Origin: Aromatoleum petrolei | Lineage (GTDB): Bacteria; Pseudomonadota; Gammaproteobacteria; Burkholderiales; Rhodocyclaceae | Reading direction: 5' to 3' | Assembly (NCBI RefSeq): GCF_017894385.1 | Contig: NZ_CP059560.1 | Coordinates: 1,364,001 to 1,428,000 of the forward strand | Length of the DNA: 64,000 nt | Shown here: in pieces, positions 26,196 to 33,894 of the stretch | Layout of the letters: every line of letters starts with the position of its first letter | Numbering within the stretch: the first letter of the stretch is position 1 | Position numbers and translations under genes: made by a program | Notes under the pieces: model-generated | What the model saw: the letters and a program-made list of their open reading frames with translations, nothing else | Database searches by the model: none | Told to the model about the DNA's origin: nothing

Positions 26196-26303
26196 CGGGA
26201 CGGGGCACGGGGCGGTTTCCCGCACCATGCCAGGTTGGTGATGCCCTGCACTGTACCGCATGCGGGCGGCCGCGCGGTCGCCCCCCTCCCGCACCAACAA
26301 CGA

Positions 26304-26630
26304 TCAGACCGCCGCTCCTGCAGCGCCAACGGCACGCTGCGCACGCGGACGATACACGCGGCTCAGCAGGCGGCTCGCCCAGCGGATCGGCCACGGCGCG
26401 TCGGCGACCAGGCGCACGCTGCCGCGCGGCACCCCTTCGATCAGCACCAATCCCTTGGTGACGATGCGCATGCCGTCGCCGGCGTCGAGGAAGAAGTCGC
26501 CCGCCTGCCCTTCCGCCGTCACCCAGATCCGTCCGCGGGCGCACTCCACGCGCAGCCCACGGGCGTCGCGCAGCGCGAGCGGGCTCCATTCGTCCAGTTG
26601 GATCGTTCCACTGCTCGACAACAGGCGCAT
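26304..26630 (-). CDS. DUF2917-domain protein
   Basis: 108 residues, MRLLSSSGTIQLDEWSPLALRDARG then VECARGRIWVTAEGQAGDFFLDAGD, the pattern of DUF2917 (small cupin-like proteins common in betaproteobacteria). Start 26630 has GGGAG seven bases ahead. It is divergent from a MocR-type regulator; this pairing is common, and a candidate operator lies between them, so it is the likely regulated target. Biochemical role unknown. Confidence 0.85.
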   Translation of the reverse strand: MRLLSSSGTIQLDEWSPLALRDARGLRVECARGRIWVTAEGQAGDFFLDAGDGMRIVTKGLVLIEGVPRGSVRLVADAPWPIRWASRLLSRVYRPRAQRAVGAAGAAV

Positions 26631-26723
26631 GATCGCTCTCCCGAAATATCCATTGAAGGTGCAATGCCAGTCTAGGAATCGCGACCGCGCCAGTACAGAC
26701 ACACGGAACCGAAATTGACATCG

Positions 26724-26774
26724 ATACAGTTGGCGATTTTTCAAAGTGTACCGGTCGATTTCGACCCCAACTGT
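26724..26774. promoter_or_regulatory. Candidate MocR operator (inverted repeat)
   Basis: Perfect 9-base inverted repeat TACAGTTGG (26724-26732) and CCAACTGTA (26766-26774), separated by 33 bases, in the 208-base divergent gap. GTGTACCGG sits between the arms and another CAGTACAG lies just left (about 26691). MocR proteins bind widely spaced repeated half-sites as dimers, which fits. Confidence 0.55.
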
Positions 26775-26838
26775 ACCTTTCGGGCGCGGGCGGCCGGCCG
26801 GACAATGACCGCGCACGCATTTCGGAAAAGGAACGGCC

Positions 26839-28266
26839 ATGGAGCAGCGCGCGCTGCGCTATGAACAGCTCGCCGACGAGCTGAGCGGCATGATCGCCGA
26901 GCGCATCCTGCGCCCGGGCGACCGCCTGCCCTCGGTACGCACGATGGCGCGCGAGAAGAAGCTGTCGATCTCCACCGTGGTGCAGGCATTGCGCCAGCTC
27001 GAAGAACGCGGCCAGATCGAGGCGCGGCCGCAATCCGGCTTCTTCGTGCGGCCGCCCGCCGCCTGCCACACCACCCAGCTCGAACCGCAGGCGCGTCCGC
27101 GCCGCACCCGCCCGGTGGCGGTGGATATCAGCAGCCGCCTGATGCGCGTCGTTACGCTCAACAGCCGCCCCGACATGGTGCCCCTCGGCGCCGCCCTGCC
27201 CGCCCCCGAACTGCTGCCCATCGCGCCGCTGCAGCGGCTGTACGGGCAGATCGGCCGCCACGCCGGGCACCTCCTCGACGCCGCGAGCCACTCCATGCTC
27301 AACCACCCCGAGCTCGTGCGCCAGCTCGTGCGGCATTCGCTCACCTGGGGCCAGCCGCTCGCCGCCGACGAGATCGTCGTCACCAACTCCTGCACCGAAG
27401 CCCTGCTGCTGTGCCTGCGCTCGGTCACCAAGCCCGGCGACACGGTCGCGGTCGAGTCGCCGTCCTACTACCTGATGCTGCAGCTGCTGGAGCAACTCGG
27501 CCTGAAGGCGCTGGAAATCCCGACCCACCCGCGGCTCGGCCTGTCGGTCGACGCGCTGGAGATCGCCAGCCGCGAACGACGCATCGCCGCCTGCCTGCTC
27601 GTCACCAACTTCAACAACCCGTTGTGCAGCCTGATGCCCGACGAGGAAAAGCGGCGGCTGGCCGCGCTGACCGCCGAGCGCGGCATCCCGGTGATCGAGG
27701 ACGACATCTTCGGCGAACTCTATTTCGGCACGCAGCGCCCCTGGCCGCTGAAATCCTTCGACACCAGCGGCAACGTCATGCTGTGCTCCTCGCTGTCGAA
27801 GACGCTGATCCCCTCGCTGCGCCTGGGCTATGTCGCGGCCGGGCGTTATCACGCCGCGGTGACGCTGCAAAAGACGCTGACCTCGGGAGCGACGAACCCC
27901 GTGACACAAGCCGTCGCCGCGCGCTACCTCGAATCGACGGCCTCCGACCGCCAGCTGCGCTTCCTGCGCCGCGCCTTCCAGAAGCAGGTCATGCAGATGT
28001 CCGAAGCCGTGCTGCGCCACTTCCCCGCCGGCACGCGCATCTCGCAGCCGCAGGGCGGCTTCGTGCTGTGGGTCGAGCTGCCGGCCGGCGGCGACGGCAT
28101 GGCACTGTTCGAGGACGCGGCCCAGGCCGGCATCGCGATCGTGCCCGGCGAACTCTTCTCCGCCACCGGGCACTTCCGCAACTGCCTGCGCCTGAACTGC
28201 GGCTACCCTTGGTCGCCGCGCCTCGAAGACGCAATCCGGCGCCTCGGCGCCTTCGCCGCGGGCTGA
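26839..28266 (+). CDS. MocR-family regulator (GntR helix-turn-helix fused to aminotransferase fold)
   Basis: 475 residues. Residues 5-75 form a GntR-type winged helix (LRPGDRLPSVRTMAREKKLSISTV). From about 110 on it is a fold-type I aminotransferase domain, including VTNSCTEALLLCL, the NFNNPLCSLMPDE turn and the PLP-lysine motif SSLSKTLIPSLRLGY (Lys at about 321). Such proteins act as PLP- or amino-acid-sensing regulators. AAAGGAA precedes the start. Divergent from DUF2917, its probable target along with itself. Confidence 0.92.
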   Translation: MEQRALRYEQLADELSGMIAERILRPGDRLPSVRTMAREKKLSISTVVQALRQLEERGQIEARPQSGFFVRPPAACHTTQLEPQARPRRTRPVAVDISSRLMRVVTLNSRPDMVPLGAALPAPELLPIAPLQRLYGQIGRHAGHLLDAASHSMLNHPELVRQLVRHSLTWGQPLAADEIVVTNSCTEALLLCLRSVTKPGDTVAVESPSYYLMLQLLEQLGLKALEIPTHPRLGLSVDALEIASRERRIAACLLVTNFNNPLCSLMPDEEKRRLAALTAERGIPVIEDDIFGELYFGTQRPWPLKSFDTSGNVMLCSSLSKTLIPSLRLGYVAAGRYHAAVTLQKTLTSGATNPVTQAVAARYLESTASDRQLRFLRRAFQKQVMQMSEAVLRHFPAGTRISQPQGGFVLWVELPAGGDGMALFEDAAQAGIAIVPGELFSATGHFRNCLRLNCGYPWSPRLEDAIRRLGAFAAG

Positions 28267-28295
28267 GGCCGGCCTTCAGCGACCGGCGGGCCACC

Positions 28296-28829
28296 TCAGG
28301 ACGTGGCTTCGAATGCCCGATGGAAGCGGACCTCGCCGTGCGCCGACGAAGGCCCGAGCGACAGCGCTAGAAAGTACTCCGGCGGGACGCCCTCCAGCAC
28401 CAGCGCCGGATCGTGCGCGAATCCGAAGCGCCGATAGAACGCCGGCTCGCCGACCAGCACACACCCGTTCGCCCCCATCCGCCGCAGTTCGGCGATCCCC
28501 CGCTCCATTAGCGCCCGCCCTATGCCGCGCCCCTGCCATTCGGGAGCGACGGAAATGGGTCCCAGCCCGTACCAGCCGTCGGAACCGTCACTCACCGTCA
28601 CCGGCGAGAGCGCGACATGCCCCACGACCCGGCCCGCCTCCTCGGCAACGAGCGACACCGCGAGCGCATCATCCGCCCGCAGCGCACGGATGATGAACTG
28701 CTCGGTCTGGTGACTGTAGGGGTGAGACAGGAACGCGCGTCGCGTCACCTGCTCGATGGCGTCTTCGTCGGACGGCGTCTCGGAACGGATCGTTGCCGTC
28801 ACGGGATCGGCCCCATTCAGCACGGTCAT
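28296..28829 (-). CDS. GNAT-family N-acetyltransferase
   Basis: 177 residues of the YhbS-like GNAT group: acetyl-CoA motif A is clear in LGPISVAPEWQGRGIGRALMERG near residue 90 and CVLVGEPAFYRRFGF near 123. The start overlaps the stop of the Sel1 gene by four bases (ATGA). Acceptor unknown. Confidence 0.9.
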   Translation of the reverse strand: MTVLNGADPVTATIRSETPSDEDAIEQVTRRAFLSHPYSHQTEQFIIRALRADDALAVSLVAEEAGRVVGHVALSPVTVSDGSDGWYGLGPISVAPEWQGRGIGRALMERGIAELRRMGANGCVLVGEPAFYRRFGFAHDPALVLEGVPPEYFLALSLGPSSAHGEVRFHRAFEATS

Positions 28830-29617
28830 TTTGCGTTGTCCTGCGCCAGCTTCGCTCCGGCTTCACCGGCTTCAAGTGCCAACGACTGGGCCTGCGCCTC
28901 CTTCAACTGGTCCGCAGTCAGGCCGCGCGCAACGTCCGCGCGATGTCGCACCGCGTCGACCTGCAGCGCCGCGGCCGCGCGATTGAACCACACGTAGGCG
29001 AGCACCGGATCCCGCGACATTCCCACGCCGTCACGGTACAGCCGGCCGAGTTCGAGCATGCCGTCGGGATGTCCGCGTTCGGCTGCCGTGCGGATCCACT
29101 TCAGGGCCTCGCCATAGTCCTGCAGCACACCGAAGCCGCTCCGGTAGAGTTTACCGAGCATCACCATCGCCCCAGGATGGCCCTTCTCCGCGGCCGACTG
29201 CAACCACCGCACCGCTTCGCCGGCTTGCTCGCCGGACTGCACGCCGCCGAACAGCAGCACTTTCGCAATACGGACCTGGGCCTCGGCATCGCCCTCCTGC
29301 GCCTCTCTCAGCGTATGCGGATCGACCGCAGTTGCCGCCGGGATGGGCTCCTGCACGGCATCGTCGTCCACCCGCCGCTCGTCGAACACCCAAAACACCG
29401 CGATAGCGATGAGCACCAGCGGCAGCGCCCCGGCGGAAAATGCGAAGCGCCGGCCCGACGACGCGCGGGGAGGCGCCCAAAACCGGTGGTGACAGGTGCG
29501 GCAACGATACGGCCGGAGCCCAGGATTCGTCTGCCTTTCGACGTCCGATCGCCAACCGGACTTGCGGCAGTCCTGGCTCCTGCAAGCGGGGCATGTGACG
29601 TTGGCGTGAAGGGTCAT
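28826..29617 (-). CDS. Membrane-anchored Sel1-repeat protein with N-terminal zinc ribbon
   Basis: 263 residues. The N-terminus carries CPACRSQDC and CRTCHHRF, a four-Cys zinc ribbon; one membrane helix follows (about 62-80, AGALPLVLIAIAVFWVF); the remainder holds three Sel1-like repeats (AVRWLQSAAEKGHPGAMVMLGKLY, ALKWIRTAAERGHPDGMLELGRLY, read in parts). Sel1 arrays bind partner proteins. It is co-translated with the GNAT gene after it. The role is unknown. Confidence 0.85.
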   Translation of the reverse strand: MTLHANVTCPACRSQDCRKSGWRSDVERQTNPGLRPYRCRTCHHRFWAPPRASSGRRFAFSAGALPLVLIAIAVFWVFDERRVDDDAVQEPIPAATAVDPHTLREAQEGDAEAQVRIAKVLLFGGVQSGEQAGEAVRWLQSAAEKGHPGAMVMLGKLYRSGFGVLQDYGEALKWIRTAAERGHPDGMLELGRLYRDGVGMSRDPVLAYVWFNRAAAALQVDAVRHRADVARGLTADQLKEAQAQSLALEAGEAGAKLAQDNAK

Positions 29618-29766
29618 CCTAGCGTCGGAAGTTCGGGCAGCCCGGCTACCCGTTCATTGATCCAGTCCGGGAGATTATGCGCCGTCCTGCCGTTGAACGA
29701 CTGACTTCCCGTCTTGCCGAGGCGACCAGGAAAGCGAGCCCCTGTACGCCCCGCACGGCAGACGAA

Positions 29767-30099
29767 TCAGGTGTTGTCCTTGATCGTCTTCGTCCCCCCG
29801 TTCTCCTTCACGCTTGCGATGCCGGCGTCGCGGGCGGCTGCGGACGGATACATCTGGCTCGTCCCGATCACCTGACTATTTGCAGCCTTCAGATTGAAGA
29901 ATTCCTTTCCGGCAGACGAGGTCTTGCACTCATAGCGTTCATCGCTCCCGCAATTCGCCTGCACCGATGCGACCCCGTTCTCCGCAGACCCCTTGGCCTT
30001 GTACAACTCGCTCGTGAGAATCGTTTCGCCGTTACCTGCCTTGAGAACGAAGCGAAACTGTCCATCGCTACTCTTGCTCAGCTCGAACCAACCCGCCAT
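29767..30099 (-). CDS. YegP-family (DUF1508) protein
   Basis: 110 residues made of two DUF1508 repeats: GWFELSKSSDGQFRFVLKAGNGETILTSELY and YECKTSSAGKEFFNLKAANSQVIGTSQMY (read in parts), each with the xxFxLKAxN core. AGGAG is seven bases ahead of the start. A small stress-linked protein family of unknown mechanism. The 149 bases upstream to the Sel1 gene hold no gene. Confidence 0.9.
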   Translation of the reverse strand: MAGWFELSKSSDGQFRFVLKAGNGETILTSELYKAKGSAENGVASVQANCGSDERYECKTSSAGKEFFNLKAANSQVIGTSQMYPSAAARDAGIASVKENGGTKTIKDNT

Positions 30100-30188
30100 T
30101 TGGATGCTCCTGTTGTTGAACAGAGAATGCGCAGGATTGCACGGTGATCATGCGAAAAAGATCAAACGTCCGGAACCGGAACTCCAGG

Positions 30189-30590
30189 CTACAGGAGCTC
30201 GCTGGGAATATTCCCGCCGTTGTCCGCCAGGCGCTGCAGGACCGTCTTGTGGAGCCAGATGTTCATCTGCGCGGAATCCCCCATCTTGTCAGCGGGACAG
30301 CCAAGCTCGGCTGCCAGCTCCTTGCGCGCCGCAAGACTGCTGTCCAGGCCCAGCAGCTTCATGAGGTCGACAATCGACACCTTCCAATTGAGCTTCTGCG
30401 CACTCGCGGCGGAAAGTGCCTCAAGCTTCGCCACGACATCGACCTGAGAGATCGCCACGGGGGCGGCAGCCGACGTTGCGGGCGCGGACTGCGCTCCAGC
30501 GGTTGTGGAAGCCGGGGCGGCCGACCCTGCGGGGGCTACTGCGTCATCGCCGAACCCCAACTTCGCGAGGATGCTGCTGAAAAGTCCCAT
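30189..30590 (-). CDS. DUF3597-domain protein
   Basis: 133 residues: MGLFSSILAKLGFG at the N-terminus, an Ala/Pro/Ser-rich linker, then the DUF3597 domain with VDVVAKLEALSA, LNWKVSIVDLMKLLGLDSSL and IWLHKTVLQRLADNGGNIP. AAGGAG lies five bases before the start. LysM-free, soluble, function unknown. It marks the left border of the cassette region. Confidence 0.88.
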   Translation of the reverse strand: MGLFSSILAKLGFGDDAVAPAGSAAPASTTAGAQSAPATSAAAPVAISQVDVVAKLEALSAASAQKLNWKVSIVDLMKLLGLDSSLAARKELAAELGCPADKMGDSAQMNIWLHKTVLQRLADNGGNIPSELL

Positions 30591-30721
30591 GACGACTCCT
30601 TTAGCATGATCCGCCGACCGCAGAATGCCATCGGCAATACTTCACCATAGCGCAAATTCGTTACGCATGGTTCACCCGCGACGCCCGCCGGCCCGTCAGG
30701 GCAGTCCGCTGTAGTGAATCG

Positions 30722-31294
30722 TCAGGCGACGTCGGCACCACCGCTCTTGCATACTTCGTAACGGAGTTCCGCCATCCCTGAGCCGATCTGGCGAACCGAC
30801 ACCAGGCGCAGGGTCGGGCTCAACACCCTGCGAGGAAACAGTTGCTTGCCCCTGCCAAGGGTGACCGAACCAATCTGGAGAATCAGCTCGTCCAAGAGAC
30901 CCGCATCATGGAACTGCCCTGCGAGGTCACCGCCGCCGACAATCCAGATGTTCCGGGTACCGGCCGCAACGCGCATGTCCTCGTGAATGGGGCGCACATC
31001 CCCTTTCACGAACCGGATGTTTGCACCTTCGATGATCGGGAGCGTGCGACTGGTGAATACCCAGGCAGGCTGTACATAGGGCCACGGCGAACCCGTTTCG
31101 GCAGCAACCCTTTCCGAATTGTGTAGCATCCATTCGTAGGTGGCCGATCCCATTGCCAGCGCGCCGACCCCGGCAATGAACTCGGGATAACCCGTGTCGT
31201 TCAGGTCGCCAAGTGGAAAGAGCCAATCCAGAGAGTCATCCTCGGTGGCGATGAAGCCATCAAGACTTGTGGCTGCGAAGTATTGAGTCTTCAT
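30722..31294 (-). CDS. Dihydrofolate reductase-family (RibD C-terminal type) protein, probable cassette gene
   Basis: 190 residues with the RibD_C/DHFR-like fold: MKTQYFAATSLDGFIATEDD, ALAMGSATYEWML near 48, and NIWIVGGGDLAGQFHDAGLLDELIL near 112 (read in parts). Such genes are frequent in integron cassettes but are not shown to give trimethoprim resistance. Its stop codon sits inside a GCCTGAC sequence that looks like a decayed attC R'' site. It and the next gene are distant paralogues arranged head to tail. Confidence 0.88.
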   Translation of the reverse strand: MKTQYFAATSLDGFIATEDDSLDWLFPLGDLNDTGYPEFIAGVGALAMGSATYEWMLHNSERVAAETGSPWPYVQPAWVFTSRTLPIIEGANIRFVKGDVRPIHEDMRVAAGTRNIWIVGGGDLAGQFHDAGLLDELILQIGSVTLGRGKQLFPRRVLSPTLRLVSVRQIGSGMAELRYEVCKSGGADVA

Positions 31295-31339
31295 TGCTGT
31301 GTTCCGCTCCAGAATTTAGTCGCGCCTGCCGAACGTCCG

Positions 31340-31408
31340 CCATAACCGGCGCGCAAGCGCAGCGCGAAGCAACGCCATTGACTGCCTGTGTGGATGGCCT
31401 TGTCAGAC
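31340..31408 (-). repeat. Decayed attC-like site A
   Basis: Ends CCATAAC (31340-31346) and GTCAGAC (31402-31408) approximate the RYYYAAC / GTTRRRY core pair with one or two mismatches. A GCGC-rich self-pairing segment lies between. It sits right after a minus-strand DHFR-family gene, in the position of a cassette recombination site. Weaker than the five sites further right. Confidence 0.4.
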
Positions 31409-31430
31409 GAACCGTCTCGGGATGCGCTTC

Positions 31431-31982
31431 TCACGCCACTCCTTGATAGCGAAGGATCACGCAGCCGACCGAAAGCGGGCGTGATTCGAGCAACTGAAGC
31501 TCTTGCGGCTTTAATCCGTCGGCAAATAGGGGTCTGCCGTTGCCATGAATGAACGGAGCAATACCAATCCGATATTCGTCGAAAAGCCCTTCGTTCATAA
31601 GCGTCTTCGAGAGATCGGCGCTCCCGAAGACGAATATGTTTCCGCTTCCCTGTTGCTTCAGCCTGACCACTTCCTCGGCGACCTTGTCCTTCACCAGTGT
31701 CGTGTTGTTCCAGGCCGCAGTCTGCAGCGTACGCGAACAGACCACCTTCGGAAGACTGTTCATGTAGTCCGCGATGTCTCCCTGTGCCGTCTGCCAATAT
31801 GCTGCCATGCCCTCGTAGGTTACGCGTCCGAACAGAAGCGCATCGGCCGACGCCAACTGCTCAAGGGAGAATCGTTCGAGTTCTTCGCCCCAGACCCGTT
31901 CGTGCCAGGGCAAGTCCCAGCTCTTCGCCCCCTCGAAGCAACCATCGAGGGTGATGAGATTCCACATGATCAGTTTTCGCAT
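31431..31982 (-). CDS. Dihydrofolate reductase-family (RibD C-terminal type) protein, probable cassette gene
   Basis: 183 residues: MRKLIMWNLITLDGCFEGAKSWDL, ADALLFGRVTYEGMAAYW near 60, NIFVFGSADLSKTLMNEGLFDEYRI near 127 (read in parts). Start 31982 has AAGGAG about 8 bases ahead; the codon at 32021 lies within the adjoining recombination-site remnant. It belongs to the group of DHFR-like reductases of unknown substrate. Flanked on both sides by attC-like remnants, consistent with cassette origin. Confidence 0.88.
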   Translation of the reverse strand: MRKLIMWNLITLDGCFEGAKSWDLPWHERVWGEELERFSLEQLASADALLFGRVTYEGMAAYWQTAQGDIADYMNSLPKVVCSRTLQTAAWNNTTLVKDKVAEEVVRLKQQGSGNIFVFGSADLSKTLMNEGLFDEYRIGIAPFIHGNGRPLFADGLKPQELQLLESRPLSVGCVILRYQGVA

Positions 31983-32008
31983 CGCATGATCTCCTTTGTG
32001 TTCCGGTC

Positions 32009-32073
32009 GCCTGGCATGCAAGGGAGCGGCCCGCGCGACCTCTCGCGCAGGCCGATCGACTGCCGGGTTGGGC
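32009..32073 (-). repeat. Partly decayed attC site B
   Basis: Right end GTTGGGC (32067-32073) is a canonical core site; left end GCCTGGC (32009-32015) has drifted from GYYTAAC-type. Between them GGCCnGCGCGA / TCGCGCnGGCC folds into a strong hairpin. It follows the stop of the ynfA fragment, as expected for that cassette's recombination site. Confidence 0.55.
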
Positions 32074-32096
32074 CACAGACGCGAGGACTGTGGAGG

Positions 32097-32276
32097 CTAC
32101 GCATGCCGTGGAGCAAACATGATGATCGCCATGCCAGCCACCGCAACGAGAGAACCGGCGATATCCCACGCGGTGGGTCTGATGCCATCGACGAGCCACA
32201 GCCACATGATGGCGACGAAGACATAAACGCCGCCGTAGGCGGCGTAAACACGCCCCGCTGCTGCGGGATGGAGCGA
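32097..32276 (-). pseudogene. ynfA (UPF0060 membrane protein), 5'-truncated fragment
   Basis: The last 57-59 codons of a YnfA/UPF0060 inner-membrane protein are intact: [37 protein letters not shown] and [13 protein letters not shown]. The family is normally about 108 residues with four helices; the first half is missing. Upstream the sequence changes within a few bases to the 3' end of an unrelated A/T-rich gene (stop at 32281), so a deletion or recombination fused the two. Not expected to be functional. Confidence 0.8.
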
Positions 32277-32280
32277 AACA

Positions 32281-32940
32281 TCATTTACCGGCCAATCGCC
32301 TCCACGCCGCAATCGACTCCTTGGCATACCTCTCCATTTCCCCAAGATTCTTAGGGCATTCAACAAAAGCAACGTCTCCGAAAAAGCGGAGCGGATGTCT
32401 TTCCGACGCGACGAATAAGTCGGACTGGCGAATAGGAACCTTCTCATACCACAAATAATAAGTTTTGCTAAATTCCGGCTCACTATAGTGACATCCTAAT
32501 ATTTTTTGATTGGATGCCATAAGCGTCTGAATTTGAGTCCTCACAACATCTCGTTGGGACCGCTCCACCTGACTCTCGTCACCAAGAAATCTTCCATACT
32601 TAATAACATCTTTCCTTGGTCGAACGTGGTCATGGTTTTTTATCGAAGCTAACGCCGCAAAGTGCTGTGGCCAGACCTTGGCAGCGCAAACTTGTCCCCG
32701 TAGCTTTCGACTCGCGTCGGTCATCTCCTCCCGCCACCGACTGCTTTCGATAGTCAACCAGCACTCGCAGACTTGCAGGCATTCGCGTTCAGTCGGCTTG
32801 AATTCATAGCTCCCCGGTGCAACGCACTCGTTGACGCAAGTCGATAGGGCCGCGAGCCCCCCTGCGACTCCTTGGTCTGCATTGACTGATCCAATCACGA
32901 ATGATTGCATCGCGATCAAAACGATGATGATGGCTCGCAT
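32281..32940 (-). CDS. Cassette-borne secreted/periplasmic protein, unknown function
   Basis: 219 residues with a signal peptide ([21 protein letters not shown], about 21 residues, cleaved near VNA-D). The mature part has seven Cys (e.g. [17 protein letters not shown]), suggesting disulphides. Codon use is much more A/T-rich than the core genes. No family recognised. Its 3' recombination site is absent because the cassette is fused to the ynfA fragment right after the stop. Confidence 0.75.
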   Translation of the reverse strand: MRAIIIVLIAMQSFVIGSVNADQGVAGGLAALSTCVNECVAPGSYEFKPTERECLQVCECWLTIESSRWREEMTDASRKLRGQVCAAKVWPQHFAALASIKNHDHVRPRKDVIKYGRFLGDESQVERSQRDVVRTQIQTLMASNQKILGCHYSEPEFSKTYYLWYEKVPIRQSDLFVASERHPLRFFGDVAFVECPKNLGEMERYAKESIAAWRRLAGK

Positions 32941-32998
32941 GATGTCACCCCAGCCTTTTGGACTTCCATGCCCGATACTTGATGTTCACAGTCACACG

Positions 32999-33050
32999 GG
33001 GGTCAGGTCTTGCCTCTTGCCTCTTGCCTCAATATGCGAGACCTGACCCC
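32999..33050. repeat. REP-like hairpin with TTGCCTC triplet repeat
   Basis: 12-bp perfect arms GGGGTCAGGTCT (32999-33010) and AGACCTGACCCC (33039-33050). In the loop TTGCCTC is repeated three times in tandem (33010-33030). The GGGGTCAGGTCT arm resembles REP/RAYT-type palindromes seen in many proteobacteria. It lies just upstream of the secreted-protein gene, inside its cassette. Confidence 0.7.
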
Positions 33051-33074
33051 AAAGTTGTGTGGCGTTCCTCAGAG

Positions 33075-33140
33075 GCATAACGTGGAGTTGAGCGTCCTGC
33101 GCGGCTTTTCGCGCAGGTCCGCTCGAACGCAGGGTTAGAG
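33075..33140 (-). repeat. attC recombination site D
   Basis: 66 bases, ends GCATAAC (33075-33081) and GTTAGAG (33134-33140). Read on the minus strand the inner arms GAGCG-G-ACCTGCGCG and CGCGCAGG-A-CGCTC pair with an unpaired base, the orientation mark of attC. It begins two bases past the stop of the HEPN-like gene on the same strand. Confidence 0.85.
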
Positions 33141-33141
33141 A

Positions 33142-33819
33142 TCATAGCTTCCCAATTCGCACGTAACTAAAATTAATCATCTTCATCTTTAGCCAGTGAT
33201 GCCGATCTGACTTCCAATACGGGACAAGTTTCTCATGCAGACTTGGCACCTGTTGTTCGGAAAACAACAACGAACTGACGTGCGACGGTCGAAAACGACT
33301 CAGTTCAACGAAGAAGTAGCCCAAGAAAGAGTGGGCAGCGATCATGGCGCGCGGCGGATCCTCCTGGCCACAGAACGATAGAATTTTCGGTAGGTCTGTT
33401 GCTTTGGTACGCGGTGACCTAGACGTAGATTGTTCCGGCGACCAAGAATCCCAGATCACACGCTGACCTTTGGGATGGACGAACGAATCTCTGATGCGCT
33501 TGAGCTCAATGACCCCCTGAACCTCGTGGCGCGATCTGTCTATTTTTCGTTGGGGCCGATACAGGCGAAGGAATAGATCAAATTTTGAAAGCGTAGGAAG
33601 TCGATCGACGTCACCTGCAAATGCGGTCTCTAGTGCCAGCATATCGAGACATGTATTTGCACAAGCCTCGACAAATAGGGTGGTTGCAAGAACGGAAGAT
33701 CGACCAAGGCTTGCCGCAACATCAAAATCAGTCTCTGCCTCGGCTCGCATTGCGAGTACAACGCTGTCCTCAAGTAGCGCAAATGCCCCTCGATCAACTG
33801 CAACTGGCGCGGAGTTCAT
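33142..33819 (-). CDS. Cassette-borne HEPN-like protein, unknown function
   Basis: 225 residues, mostly helical. ELKRIRDSFVHPKG holds an R-x4-H motif (RDSFVH, residues 110-115), the signature of HEPN nucleases, preceded by a helix SVLATTLFVEACANTCLDML typical of that fold. HEPN proteins are often RNases in toxin or defence systems, but overall similarity is only suggestive. The start codon lies four bases from the attC core on its 5' side and the stop abuts the next attC, so the gene fills a whole cassette. Confidence 0.7.
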   Translation of the reverse strand: MNSAPVAVDRGAFALLEDSVVLAMRAEAETDFDVAASLGRSSVLATTLFVEACANTCLDMLALETAFAGDVDRLPTLSKFDLFLRLYRPQRKIDRSRHEVQGVIELKRIRDSFVHPKGQRVIWDSWSPEQSTSRSPRTKATDLPKILSFCGQEDPPRAMIAAHSFLGYFFVELSRFRPSHVSSLLFSEQQVPSLHEKLVPYWKSDRHHWLKMKMINFSYVRIGKL

Positions 33820-33822
33820 GAT

Positions 33823-33894
33823 TTCTAACGTGAAAGTAAGCGGACGGCAAAAGGCGCCAGCCTTTTGACGGTCCGCTTGACTGTAGGGTTGGGC
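33823..33894 (-). repeat. attC recombination site E
   Basis: 72 bases, ends TTCTAAC (33823-33829) and GTTGGGC (33888-33894). On the minus strand the arms TCAAGCGGAC and GTCCGCTTAC pair, followed by an AAAAGGC-rich stem. It starts exactly at the stop of the HNH-like gene. Confidence 0.88.

Noticed and set aside
33010..33030. TTGCCTC repeats as a possible CRISPR or tandem-repeat locus
   Set aside because: Only three 7-base units without spacers, lying in the loop of a palindrome.
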